A stretch of DNA of 64,000 bases from NCBI GenBank assembly GCA_022747635.1, contig JAKTNV010000003.1, positions 48,961,475 through 49,025,474 on the forward strand. Reading direction: 5' to 3'. Positions within the stretch are counted from its first letter, which is position 1. Every line of letters starts with the position of its first letter. Shown in pieces: positions 1 to 13,900 of this stretch. The notes under the pieces are model-generated. The model did not search any database, had not been told where the DNA came from, and was given only the letters and a program-made list of their open reading frames with translations. Position numbers and translations under genes: made by a program. The stretch comes from Hetaerina americana (lineage: Eukaryota; Arthropoda; Insecta; Odonata; Calopterygidae).

Positions 1-1443
1 TTTATGGAATTTGCATAACATATTGAAATGAAATGAAATAATTCACTTTGTAATTCCACACACTTTCAATGGTCATAATGCCATCACAGCAATAGTCACC
101 AGCCACCTTCCCTACTGCATTGCTTATATTTTAAATACAACAACTTTTAGTGTGATTGCTTATAGACTGAAGAAGCCTAATTTTTGCAAATAGAGTTTTC
201 TAGTCAAATGGCATTTAATATAAGTGTGGTATGAAAATTAAAAGTTTTAAGACTCAATTTTGTGGGCCACCGTACTACATGTATATTCTTAAAAAATTCT
301 CCAATACAAATAATCTGTTTCATCGAACAAACATACCATTACTTCCAAGAATAATCAAAGGATAAGTTAAAGAGTTAGTTCCCATTGGGTGCCCATACAT
401 TTATTACCAGGTTTCTCCAAGTAATCACCTAATGAATTTTCTACCAAGCAGAAGATTTACCAAGAAATGCATTAGAAAGAGAAGGTGGGGTAATTTTGTG
501 GCCCCACAGGGAGGTAAAAGGAAGCCAAAAACAAGACCCAACGCAGAGAACGGTGTATAGAAGGGATTAAATCATGTGACTCCTTTGAAGTGAAACATCC
601 CTGCTGCTCCTTTCCTGATTTTCATTCTATGCTCATTAGAGTTGAGTCATTTATGTCATTTGTCCTCTTGAAAGCAGGTATGGAATGTTTTTTTTCAGTA
701 AGCAAACCAAACTAAGATATGGTTGTTATTTTTCATAATGCTCTGATAAAAGTACATATTTAGATGAAAAAGAGTAAAGCAAATATATGCACAAACAGCA
801 TAATGGATAAGAAAATTTACAAGGAAAAAGTGTGAAATCAAAGGGGTTCAAACCCAGGATCTCCATATTTTCAGCCAATTGCTCTACCAAATGAGCTAAT
901 ATACCATATGCAAATATTAATATAAATATTTGGAGTGCATATGGCAGTGCTGCTGCTGTTACCCATCACTCACCTTACTGCTGACACACTTTTAAGATGA
1001 GGGGTTGAAAAAAAAGGGAAGGAGAAAGAGACAAAAAAATAGCAAAATCCCTCTATGAAACAGGAACAAACCCATAAATAAGACGATTCCAAACATACAA
1101 TGGAAAGAAAGAAGCAGGGGATGCTTTAAAAATTACTGAGATTATACATTTTAGGAAAACCGATAGATGGAAAAATACATGGAAAAACACTACGGTTACG
1201 TAAATTTTAAAAAATATACAATACAACTGGGGCCCAAACCTTGGACTTCTCAATTTATGGCTGAGTGATCCACCAAATATTTGTATCAAACACAAATGTT
1301 GGCACACATACCAGCAGGTGACTCCACAATAGTACTTCAGTGGAATTTCCTGCAGTTTCTTTGAAGCAATGTAAATACGTAAAAACTGTTTTCCTAAAAC
1401 CCATTTATGTAATGAAAAGAATGATAAGAAGTATCTACATTAC
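1..1443. other. Intron sequence downstream of exon 34
   Basis: No exon-like frame with good borders is visible. Apart from the tRNA-derived fragment at 841-905 and a weaker tRNA-like stretch near 1232-1283, I see only AT-rich intronic DNA. Confidence 0.6.
841..905 (-). repeat. Decayed tRNA-Phe-like fragment or SINE head
   Basis: On the minus strand the stretch reads as a tRNA: an A-box-like tagctcatttggtagagc, an anticodon loop ctgaaaa (GAA, Phe) with U33, and a B-box-like gggtttgaaccc. The D stem is perfect, but the acceptor and anticodon stems pair poorly. It is a pseudogene or a SINE head rather than a working tRNA gene. Confidence 0.45.
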
Positions 1444-1984
1444 CTTTCTGTAGTGTGGTTCCTCACTGTCACTTTCATGTGGAACCCATATAGGTTTGAT
1501 ACGAACATTCTCAACATCACTTTCATAGTCACTTTCTCGGAATTCCCCTTTAGTAAACTTCTTTGGTTTGGGAGGTGGTGGACCAGATGGATGTCTTGGT
1601 TTTTGGGGCTCTGGCTTAAAAGGGAATGGCTCAAGTTCCACAAGTTCAACCAATTTTGGTGTATCTGTAGAAGTATGTGGTTGGCTTCTAATAGGATGCA
1701 CCACTTCTTTGACCCCTTTATCACCAAACTGAATGACCCGTGTGGTCTGCTCCATGCTCACTACCCGATGGCATGTCTCCGATGATTCAGTGAAGTGCAT
1801 TTTCTTGGAAGTCTCCACAGCTTGCAGGGGATTTTTGTCTACTGGCATCTTCTTCCCTTGACTTGGTGTAATCGGCTGAGGAAGAGGAGGAGGAGGAGGA
1901 GCATATCGTTCTTCAGGAGGAGACCCAGGCTTTGGGAGGACATATGAAGGCTGTACAGATGGGTGCTGCATAACTCCAGCTGAC
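1444..1984 (-). CDS. Exon 34: Pro-rich exon with second LEPFPFKPEP/ESDYESD module
   Basis: About 180 residues. A Pro-rich opening (YAPPPPPLPQPITPSQG) is followed by a region with MHFTESSETCHRVVSMEQTT. The same module as in exon 32 comes next: LEPFPFKPEP (about 1610-1640), a PPPPKPKKF spacer, GEFRESDYESD (about 1520-1550), RIKPIWVPHESDSEEPHYRKV. It ends in phase 0 at donor gtaatg, so the gene continues beyond the left edge. Confidence 0.9.
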
Positions 1985-4900
1985 CTAATTAGGTACAAAA
2001 TGGAATGAGAGATGATACTAAATCATGAAGTAGAGATGAAGCATTCATAATGGACACAAACTGTTTTAGTCAGATAAAATTGCTAATCTACCAAGCAAGC
2101 ATCAAGTTGTATGGGAAGCAGAAGTGACTGTGTTTTCATAATTGTACACACATCTGATCTGGAGAATTAGGTGAATAGGATGGTTAAAGGGATAATTGAA
2201 ATCTGAATCATGTGGTGCCACTTACATTTATTTATCAAATTATAATAATTACCCGCCCATAATTCACCCTTCACAAAACTGAAAAATATAGCATTTATTA
2301 CATGGTTTTAACTTCCTTCATAAGTAGAATGTAATAAATGTCACAACAGTAACTTCCTAAAAGTTACAATAATGGCATTTCCCAGTTTCCTCTCTCCTTT
2401 ATAGTAGTTATAGGTACTCTAGCAATGAAATAATTGCTTTTATTATAACAGATGATAAATGCTGTACACTTGCAAGTAATAATTTTTTCAATATAAATTA
2501 CTGTAAAATGTACTTATACATTCCATTTTAAAAAAGAATAAATCATGTAAAAGGTTTATTCAAAGACAATTATGCATACATTGTTTAGGATTGTGGATCA
2601 TATTCACCTTTTCTTCTATCATGGAATAAAGAAACCAGGAATGGGAACTCAATTTGTAAAAAAAAAGAATTGAAATAAATTGTAAATTATTTGTGATATG
2701 TGCCTAATTCCTTTTTACTAGACAGCTGTCCGGAGATATTTCTTTTTACCGACGCTCCAAAATTTGATGAAAACGCAACTCAGAGCGATCATTACATAAA
2801 TTTATGGTACTAATGTGCCAGTGCCTCATTAGGGCAATGCCTTGTACACATGGTAGGTAGCAAAAGTTTCCATGGCCTCCAAATCTCATTTAGCCTGCTG
2901 TTTTAGACGTAACACTTCTTGAAGGTTCGTGGAGTTTTTGTATGATAAGCAAGCAGGGGTTTGATTTTCAAATCGCCACTTGCATTTGTGCAAAATAGCA
3001 GCGTGAGACATGTTTTCATTGCCATGTGGCCAGGCGTTGCATTTCCTTCTACTGTTATGTGCACAAATATTTGTTCCCTATGAAGAGAACCATCTCATCA
3101 CAAATAAAAAACATTTTCAGGTAGGTAATCCTCAGAATCTACAAGCTTTTTGAAGTTACTGATGAAGTTCTCTGCTGTCTTTAACTCAAAGCTTGCTCCT
3201 TCACCATGCCTTACAATACCGTGGATGACGGTTCTTCTCATTTACTTCTTAAACCATGTACAGTTCCCCTTAGTTTGGCCATTGATGATCCTGACATCTA
3301 ATTAACGAAGCCAGCAAAAATCACTTTACCCTTCTCACAAATAATATTCTTGTTAATGGTGCCGCATTGCAATTACTTTTCATTTATGTATATAAGAGGC
3401 AAATAATCAATATTGTTGATAATACGTAACCATTGTGTAAATATTCTTGCCACTCTATTTGAAGAATCACTTTCCTTAATCTTGTTTGTGTTCTTGAAGA
3501 AAAGGCCCAACAATAGATTTTATATTAGTTTTGTTGTGTTTAATGTCAATGAGTTTATTTCTTAAGGCTTTTACAAAACACCACATCCTGTGTAGTGTAA
3601 ATAAAAACTAATACTAAATATAAATAGTATCCATTATTTACCATGAACAAAGTAATCAAGCCGAAGGTCGGTTTTGGCAGGTGGTCTTGCTGGACAACCA
3701 TAACCAGCACAGGGAAAGGAACTGGCCCCCCTACCCTGATGTGTGAATTTCACATTCCGTTGGGCTTAGTACTGGGTGAACTCTACCATCACCTACCAAA
3801 CTGACCCTCAGGTTGATTACTGTGTCTATGGTTTTTTACCCATTATTTAATTAGAAATGTTAAGATTATAAATTGCTACAGTAACACAACTCTGATCTGT
3901 TGTGGACATGATCAAAAACAGTTTATCCCCAATCAATTCCTAAAACTATAAAATAACACAATACCCAAAATAGTAAATTTCAATGTACTCACTTGGAAGA
4001 GCTGAGAATCTCAAACTGATCCTTCTTGCTAAACATTGTCTTTGATGATCCTGGAATCTCTTTCACAATTGCAGGAGCAATCAACTCCTACAAAATGGAA
4101 ACTTATTGAGAAGAGCATAGAAAAAGCATATTGGACTCCAAGAAGTCCAATGCATTAAACAGCAAGCAAGCTCTACTGCTAGCATGAAATAACAGTTGTG
4201 AGTCACATAACATACAACATTTATAAAACAAACATTTTTTAAATTCAAAGTTTTGATTGCCAAATAAAGATCTTTGGGAAAATTCTGTTCTCACGTAACA
4301 AAGTTCCTTGTGTGTGCAAAATTTTGTTATGCTATAATTCAGTACCTTAATAGGATACAATGCAAATGAATTTATTAAGCTTAATCATTTCACATGATTT
4401 TTGTCAGCTGTACTGACCAATGAATGCAAGATGACTTCAAATGTGCTGTCAAAGACTTTGACCACACAGACTTCAATGAGGTGGTCAAGGGGCCTTACAG
4501 AAATGCACAACAGTGATGTGCAGTCATATGAATGGTGATGATAGCAATAGGTGGTAATCCAGAGTTGAGAACATTTAAGAGGCTATACACCAGGTAGCCA
4601 AAACCCTGCCTATAAGTGGAACAACTTTTTTCTGCTGTTAGATGGCACTTAAACTACTAGTAATACAATATGACAATTCGCCATTCGTTTTTCATTAGAT
4701 AACGAGTAAACATCTGTCTCCATGAAACTGGTACCTATTAATGGAAGATATTGCAGTCTTCAACTTTTTTCAATGATTAATATTACAATGGGTTTTATTC
4801 TCATGTGGATTGTTTTCTTTTTTAATGTCATATTTTTACCACAGGCAAACTTCTACACACGTTTTAAAAAGAAAGCCTTTTTTCATATTTTTATGAATAA

Positions 4901-7900
4901 GTTTCATCAATGTGATAATTTATCTTGTTTCAGGAAATAATTGCCAGTTTGATTATATAAAATTATGAATACTTAGATGACTTTCTTGATTACAAACTTA
5001 TGGAGCCTCTGTTCACTTCTTTCATACTATTTACATAAAATCCTTGGTTGAATAGATTAAGGAGGACAGGGATTAGAGATTTCCTGAAGAAAAGGCAAAT
5101 GTATACAAAATTTAATCCTAATCCCCCAAATTCTAGAGAATTGACTGCTGAAAATTCATGTACAACAGTCACGTAACTTAAGGGGACAAGATCCTGCAAT
5201 ATGGGCACACTTTTGTGGGCCCTGAGCCAAAAAACGCCCCTTAACTTTCTTAAAACATTTGAAATGGAATAGACTGATAACATATCCATTTTATCCATAT
5301 TAATCAATCGGAAAAATAAATACATGAAACATATTACAAAGTGTACATATATTAACAAGAATTTATTTTTATGGCAAAGCAATCTAATCAGTTCATAATT
5401 TCAAAGTTGTCCTTGACATGTAAGAAATATTTAAATATATGCAAGTGATGCTGACTTTCTTTGAGCTGCCCTTTATTTTGTGGTACCACTATCTTGTATC
5501 AGTGGCTTAATAATGTAGCAGGTATCTATCACCGGACTATAAAAAAGTTATGGGATGATCCATACATTTTGATCTATAAAGTACCTACTTCAATTTTTAT
5601 ATGCCACTTAGGAGGTATAGCCCATTGATGAACTTTGGTCAGCTTTAATCCTGAGTGGAAGATATAGATTTATAAGGAAGGCCCAGAGAAAGAATAAGAT
5701 GATAATAGTTGTTCCAGGAAAAAAGCCCCAAATCATTGTGATAAACAATGATTTGGGGCTAACACTAAACAGGGGATAAACAACAAGCAATCAAACGCAT
5801 TGTGATAAACAGAGGACAGGGATAATGCTTTGTCGATGCAGAAAGTAGTTTCAGATATAGATTTGTGATGTGAATTAAATATAGGTTCGATCATAGAAAA
5901 ATAGTATTTCTAAAGTTTCATTGCAGATTTTTTATCTATTTTTCTGGGAAATAGTGTAAGAATTCATAAATATGCATTATATCCAGATGTAATCCCTTCT
6001 ATTGTTGTAGGGTTCTTAACAATTGAAGAACTTAGAAGATGCATGTAGCTCCTATTGGTTGTATATGACTGATCAGATTTTTCAGAGGCAAAAAACTGAT
6101 TTAAACTTATACGCCAAATCAACTTATTTTCCTAAGGTTTTTGATTCCCAAGGTGTATATTTGGCAGTAAAAACAAGTGATGCAGAGAGAAGCAAATCTA
6201 AGGTTTTTCAAGCATGGAAAACCACAAGAGATATTGAAATGCTGAATTTATTTCCATAAGATTGCAAACATTTCTATTTGATATTATTAAACATCAATTC
6301 ACATAAAAACCCTCTATCTCTTGGTACACTAAATATCAATGACTGAACGTTTACAAGCAACCATGATTCTAACTAATGACTAAAGAAATGTCGTAGAAAT
6401 GAGTGGGTTAGGAACATATACATGTAGACATGAAATACTGATCAAAAAGCCATGCTCATAACACTTTGTACACTACAGTATAGGAAAAAATTCCAATCCT
6501 AAAGTGATTACAGTGTGCAGCAAAATGCTGAATTGTAAGCAACAGAGAATATTCAAAATTAGAAAGCTAGTCAGAATACCAAAGCAAAAATAAGTGCACT
6601 ATTCTATAGGGAAGAATGCCACCAATTTAAATGGAAATTGACAAAATTATGACCCTAATGAATGAAACCTCTAAGTTATGCATGCAAAATACTTAATTTA
6701 ATCCATATTAATCAATGGGAAAAGCAAACACAAAGAGCACAACACAAAAATTGGAGCTAGAAAGGTACTGCTGTATATAATAAGCTCACACCTTCGCAGG
6801 TTTCTTCCCAACACCCTTCTCCAATCCCAGATTCTCTCCACCTAAAAGTTCAGCAGCAGCTGCTATTTGCTGCTGATTCAAAAATTTGGATGAAGCCTGA
6901 TGATGATGATGATGATGGGTTTTTTGAGAACTTTTACTGGTTACTTCTTGCATGGACTCACATACCCTCTCTTCAAATTTTGATGTTATTGTTGCTGTTG
7001 AAGAAGAGGACTTGGCATCCTTTTGTTGAAGTTTCTGTTGCCATCTTGGTTCATCAGTATCTGCCATGTAGCCACTCTCAGTCATTTCATTTTTTGCCTT
7101 CATTTTGGGTGAACTAGGTTTACTTTTCACAGGAGATTTTGGGGCAGTAACTTGTTCTGTTTCTTTGACAACCGAACTTTCAGTGAACGCATTCACACTC
7201 TTTCCTGGTGGTGAATGTTTTCTCTTTTGTCCATCAACTTCATGTTTGGATGAATGGGTCATCTGCTTCTTGATAACTTTTACAGATGTCACTTCTTTTA
7301 CCTCTTCTTTTTCAACTCTTTTAGATACATGCTCTATTTTTCCAGCCTTTGGAGCAGTTTGTGCTTGGGGTTTGGCAATCTTTCCAACAGTCAGTGGAGA
7401 TGGACCTTCAAGTTTTGGAGGCTGTTTTTCAAATGTACTGGGAGGCAAAGGAACTGGTCCTACAGACATAGGTCTTTTCGGGTGTGCTACTGATCCAGGA
7501 GGTCTTACACGACGATATGCTGGCTGATCACCCTCAGTGTCACTTCCATAAGGCCTCCACTTTGCTGGTATCCGAGCTGATTCAATGTCACTCTCATAAT
7601 CGCTCTCAGTAAATTCACCTTTCCTAAATACTGAAGGTTTAGGGGGTGGAGGTAGTTTTTGAAATATGTGCTTTCCTGGTTCTGGCTTGAATGGAAATGG
7701 TTCTAACTCAGGAAAAGGCTTGAAAGCACTTAATGACATAGGTGGTGTAGACTGGGGTCTCTCCTCTGGTTTGGACTTTTTTCCAACAGTTCTTTTGTGT
7801 GATTGACTGGTGATTGACTGAAAAGTTGTTTTGGAAAATTCTTCCGATTTATTAGTCTTCAATTTCTCTTTAACTGGAGGAGGGATTGTTCTCACAGCCC

Positions 7901-10900
7901 CAACAATATGCTTTGATGGCTCTTTATCAAGGTCTAATTCAATGGACTCTACTTTTGATACTCTTCTTTCTAAAGTTGGCTCCGCAAATACTATTTCAGG
8001 TGGAGGACCTGGTTCAAGTTGTATTGGTAGTTCATCATCAATATGGCTTTCTGGAGGGGGAGGCTCTGAATGTTTTGGAGGTTGCACACCAGTCCTGACA
8101 GCCGGGGGAGCCATCATTTCAAACTCAGTCTTTGAACAAGGAGGCCATACTTTTTTAGCTTCTGAAGGTTTTAAAACTTTTTCCTCAACAACCATAGCAT
8201 TTGTTCCACTGGAAGTTTCCTGAGCTGATGTACTCACCTCAACTGACTTTTCAAAGGAACTAACCTCCATTTTGCTTGTTGATGTGACCTCAGATGATAG
8301 CATCATTTCTCTTGTCTCTGCTTCAGAACTAGAGTGAGTGACATGTGCCAAATAATGAAGGACATTTGAATCAGAACTTAAATTTGATTGTGATACTGGC
8401 GATACTAGTTTAGCTATTTTCTCTGCTGTTGATGTTGTTTGAATTGCCGTAGTAGCACAGGAAACCGGTTTGAACAATGATTCTGAGGGAGCCTCAGATT
8501 TCAATGATGATTGTGGTATAGGTTTGCACCCTACTTCTGATAATGGGACAGGCTTAATTACATCAGATTCAGGAGGTGGAACTGGCCTGAAAATAGTCTC
8601 TTTTGGTGAACTGAATTGGTGAACTGCTTCAGACGTAATAGCTGGTTCAGGGGTAGATGAAATAAATTGGACTGATTGCTCCTTCTCTATTGTAGATTCC
8701 ACAGATGTAAATTCCTTAGTTGATGTAATGATAGGAGTTGGATGTGATGGGACTGCCTCAAGTACAGAAGGGGATGTACATTTTATGGGCTCAGAGTCAC
8801 CTTTGGTGACCCATACGGGCGCATTCCTTTCTTCTTCGGTTTGCTGCGGAGGCCAAGACATCTTAATTGATCTTTGTGGGTTCTTATGAGCCCACAGTCG
8901 ATCCATAGCAACACCCTGTGCTGAAGGTGGCCTTGGAGATTTTGTACTTTCCCTCTGTGTGACCTGACATGGGACAGGTGATGGAGCAGTCATAATCCCC
9001 ACCTCTGGTTCAGGTGTTTTCCTTGATGCCCAAAGTTTTTCCATGGCTATTCCCTCAGCAGAGGGAGCAAGAGATCCAGGAGTAAGTGGCCTCATCAGAG
9101 GACTACGAGGCCTAAGAACCTTTTCATGAGCTGCAATAAAGGGTGGTGGCACTATGATTTCCTTTTTAAATTCCTCCTTAACAATTATCTCCCTCTCCTC
9201 AGTTGATGTCTCTTTCAAAATGGGTACTTCTTTCACTTCCTTGCCTATAGGAGAGAATGTTCCCAAGGGAGGAATAGCTTCTTTTTGCTCATAAGGCAGT
9301 GAAATGGGAGATTTTACCTGATCTTTTTCTTTCCCAATCCAGTGGGTGAATGCAGAGCTGGAAGTTCCCATGGAAGTTGTGGTAATAACAGTTGCTGGGG
9401 TAGATACTGGGAAGAGTCGAACAGCTCCAGATGGTATATCTACAGGTGACAGCACCTTCTCAGATTCTTCCTGCAGCTTTCTCACTTTACATGCAACTTC
9501 TTCTTTTTGGTTCTTTTGAGGGACTTCATTCTTCGGAATGTAACCCATTTCTGGGGGAGGCCCAGGTTCAATCTCCTCTCCACTTTCAAGAATAAGAGAC
9601 CCAAGTGGTTTTGCAACAACAGATTCTTCCCTGTTCATTTGTGGAGGAGATGGTATAAATGTCATAGGTACTGGTATCTCCTTATCTTGTTGGGGTTCCT
9701 TCTGCTCAATTTCAATAGGGATTACTCTTCCCACACCAGGTGAATTATCAACTTGAGTCACAGACCTTTCCATGGTTAACTTTCTCACTACAAGCACCTC
9801 AGAACTAGCTTGCTCATGCTTGACAGTATCCTGCTGACTAAATTTAGACTGAACAGGGCCTTCTTGAGCTTCAAGATTCTTAAATTTTGACAATGCTTCT
9901 TGCATATTTCCTTGTTGCTTTATTTCAACCAATTCTTTATTTATTTTTTCTCGGTCACTTTCTTCTTTTGTATCATCTTCAGGCTCCTTGTGTTCTGAAG
10001 ATATATCAGTAGCTGTAGTAGTAGGAATAAGAGTTTCCAAATTCTCTGACTGAGTACCAACAGATGTGACAACCTTTCCTATTGGAATGGGAATGTCAGC
10101 AATTGGAGAATGACGCATTTTCATTGATACATGCTTCTCAGTATGCTGAGTAGTTTCTAAAACAATCTCGGTCACAGATGAAGAAAGATCATCTTTTTTT
10201 GAGGAATCAACTTTTTCAATTTTTGAAGTCTCTGTAGGCATCGGTGATTCATGCACTCTTGCTTTCTCAGCCTCAGAGGCGACCACTGGACGGGGTAATA
10301 CCACAACCTTCTCTGTTGCTTGCTTCGGTTTTTTCTGTAGAATACCAAAACCTTATTTTGACAAAAGTTTAAACTCCTAAAATTGCAGTGATTACATATT
10401 ATGCAACAAATACTTGAGCAAAAATATTTTACATGACGAGAACAACTCTTTTAAGATATAACTTCAACAATTTCCAGCTGATACATATTTGAGATTTGAT
10501 TATAACTGATAAATGATAAGATTAAAAATACTTATGTCATTACTTAGGCAATAGCATATAATTTTTCAATATTGAAGGCATATTCAATGTCATAAGTATT
10601 AAGCAATACATATTTAATCCATACCTCTCGACTTGTTTCTTGAATGTCTTCAATGACATATGTTGTTATCTGCTCAGATGTCCCCTCTGGAGGTTCTTCA
10701 ACAACAATGAAATCAGCAGAACTTTGGGCTTCTCCACCAGCGTTCACAGCCCGTACAGTGAAGCGCCCAGAATGGGAGGGCAAAGCTGAAAAAGAATGTT
10801 TAAAATTTTCATATCCTTGTAGCACGCCACATATGGTTTTCCAGGGCGTTTACACTATGAAGTAGTCCACATTAACATTGCCTAGTTTATATGATCAACA

Positions 10901-13900
10901 TTGATTTTTTTTGGTGTCAGGAGAGCATTCTTAAACTAACACTTAGTAATGCATGATAACACCATAGTACCATACAAAAGCATAATACCATACAATTGAT
11001 AAGCAACTACCTATACTCAGCAAGTGGTAACAAAGAAGCACGTAAAACAAACTCCACAATTACAGTGACATTTGTTGATTTTGATTTCTTCTTGGCCACA
11101 TGTATTACCATGCAAATGACTATCAAGGATGCTGCAACTCAATACAGCATGGTACTACACCCCTGCTGTGCAATGGGTACCCCAGTAAAATTTTCATTCG
11201 GTTGTGAGGATCGGAAAACCTTCAATCTTATGAGTAGAATGAAAATCATGAGTATTATTTGTAGCCTACTGTTTAAGGTAGTTTTTGGATGGACACAAAC
11301 TGTACACTCCTACATTTCTTATCCTTACCTTACAAGAAAAAACTGGACACCCCACCAAACAAGAAACTATTCTTTAATTTCACAAACATTCTACATTTAA
11401 TTTACGAGGGCCATGAAATGTAGAAATAGTTTACAAGCAAATCTTTCATTACTTGGAAGAAACCATTTGCCTATCACCAAAAATATGAGGATACAACACA
11501 CTTAAAAACCTCTGAGAAAAACATTACCAGCCACTATAATCCATTAATAACAAACACACACATAATTTAACACTTGGATGTTACATTTCACTGAGATTTG
11601 AGAACACCTGCAAAACTTAGATTTAACTCTTTGAAGAAATTCTATAACTTGCAGAAAAACTTAGATAAATCCATCAATTAATGTGAAAAGTATTTACCCT
11701 GTTAGTCTTATAAAAAGAATAAACTTTATACGCAATAATTATTTAGTGTTGAAAAACAATAACAGTATATAGTATTGATATTTCCAGATTAAAACAGCAG
11801 TTTCCTGTTAAACTGAAGGCCTCTCAGCTACCAATCATTGAGATAAAAAGGGAATAACAACAGAGCGATGTGATATTAACATAATAAATATGTTAAATTT
11901 GTTGCAAATAAAACTTCATACATGATAAACTATGAAAGGACACAAAAAAATAGTCACCATGGCCTTAATCCTTTAAATGAGAAGCTGCAGTGACAAGATC
12001 ACAAGATAAGCAAAACCAGACTGAAGGATTAAAGTAGGACTTATGCCAAAATATCCACCTTAAAAGTTGTCACAAAGCCAAAATTTTACTAGTCATGCTG
12101 GCTTACACTGCTCTTCCCCCTCTTAACCCACTAAGGTACACCCAACCCATAGTCCCATTTTTAGCATGGCCCAGAGTAGTCATTAGCCATTCATAGATGA
12201 TGATGAGCACATCTGAATAATTATAGACATAAGAAAATATCACGTGTTCAATAAAATAGAAATGAGATATATATAATGGCTCATAACTACTATATAGTCG
12301 GAAAACTTTGTTATTTTGATGTTGAAGCCAGTATGATATGGCTTGAAAGTGTCAGCTTATCAAAGTTGAACTCTAAAATGTCAGCAATTTCTTTTACTAA
12401 AATCCAAAAATTACATTTGAACCATTTTTCAGAATGAAAATATTGACATTGAAAAATGGAATGGAAAATTATTTTTTTAGTTAGGCATTAGGTATTCCAC
12501 CAAAATGAATAATAAAATTTAAATAATTGAACAATATTACTAATGGATATAAATGACAAGTAAATTTTATAATCAGTGTTATATCATGTCTCACCTTCAT
12601 CAATGATTAAGGAATGGCTGCTTCCTAGGTGCTTGATCCTGTAGGGCTTTGTGTTATAAATAATAGTATTCCCATCCTTTGACCAAGTAATGGTTGGATC
12701 TGGCAAGCCAGTTACTTCTACCTCCAGCACAACTCTTTGTCCTTTTTTGGCAACCTGTGCCTGTAATCTCCGCCCAAATACAGGTGGAAACACAGTTTCT
12801 GGAATAGGAAATAAAAGTGGTCAGGTATTTATTGCATTTGTATAAATGGCGGCATTTAACTAATTTAAATGATTTGGCCATACTTTTCACCACCAGGTCA
12901 GCAGTACTTGAAGCAGATCCAGCACCATTCTCAATTTTGCATGTATACCGTCCAGCATCCTTGACTTGCACACTTTTGAGTTCAAGCCTTGCTCGGCCAT
13001 GGTCAAATGTTACAATGGCATTACAATTAGGCTTTGAAGAATCCAATTCCTCATTTCCATTCTTAAGCCATTGTACTTTAGGCTCTGGGTAACCTATCAA
13101 AAATAAACTCATGCTTAATGATACATTGGAAGAAATGAGATGATTTAGTTAGTTATCTCTTCTTACGAATTTTGTTAAAGGGGTGCGTGGGGTCCTTGTT
13201 TTGTTTCCTTTGCCTATTGTCTTTCCAATTTCCTACCCCTCTTCCCTTGCATCACCCTCCCAACCTTGATGACTATATATCGGACTACTGATAGCCATTC
13301 CTCAATGCTATCATCAAGACAGCATTCTCCAATGCTGCCTCAATGATGACATGCGCATATTGAAACCAAGGTAAACAATACATTAAATCATGCAGAAAAT
13401 TATCAAGTATCTTTTATTTTACAAATAAGATTTCTTGTTTTTAAGCTATCATTTTGTAAAAAAAAAAGCTTTTGACACCTAGGAATGGTAAAAAAAAGTA
13501 TGAAAAAAGTTTGTCATTAAGTATTCAATGCATATATTTGGCAACATTTTAATGACTGCTGCTGAAGTCAATAATATAGCTATTCTTTTCTGCAAATTTA
13601 AGGAATTTAAAATATCATTTAAGAGTCAATATAAACAGAAAGAGAGGTTTATATTAACATAAATATATCAGTGGAGGTGAGAATGAAGTTCACAGTTACT
13701 TAGGGGAAGAAATAGCATTTGCTTTCATTCATATCTTTCCCATTATTACACTGTTATTTAATAAAGTGAATGTTATATTGTGAAGACATTTGCATTGGCT
13801 TGCTTGCAAAGAGAAAAAACATCAAAATCAAAAGAGCACTCAAAAACCGAGCACTCAAAAACCCCTTGGATAAAACTTTGATAATTATGACTCCTAGAGC

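Noticed and set aside
1453..1785. Plus-strand open frame of 110 codons
   Set aside because: It is the shadow of the real minus-strand exon 34, which has splice borders and a conserved module.
7105..8223. Several plus-strand open frames of 70-140 codons
   Set aside because: All lie opposite exon 32 and reflect its biased codon composition.
10996..11400. Plus-strand 134-codon open frame as a nested gene
   Set aside because: No familiar motif and AT-rich, intron-like composition. Judged accidental.
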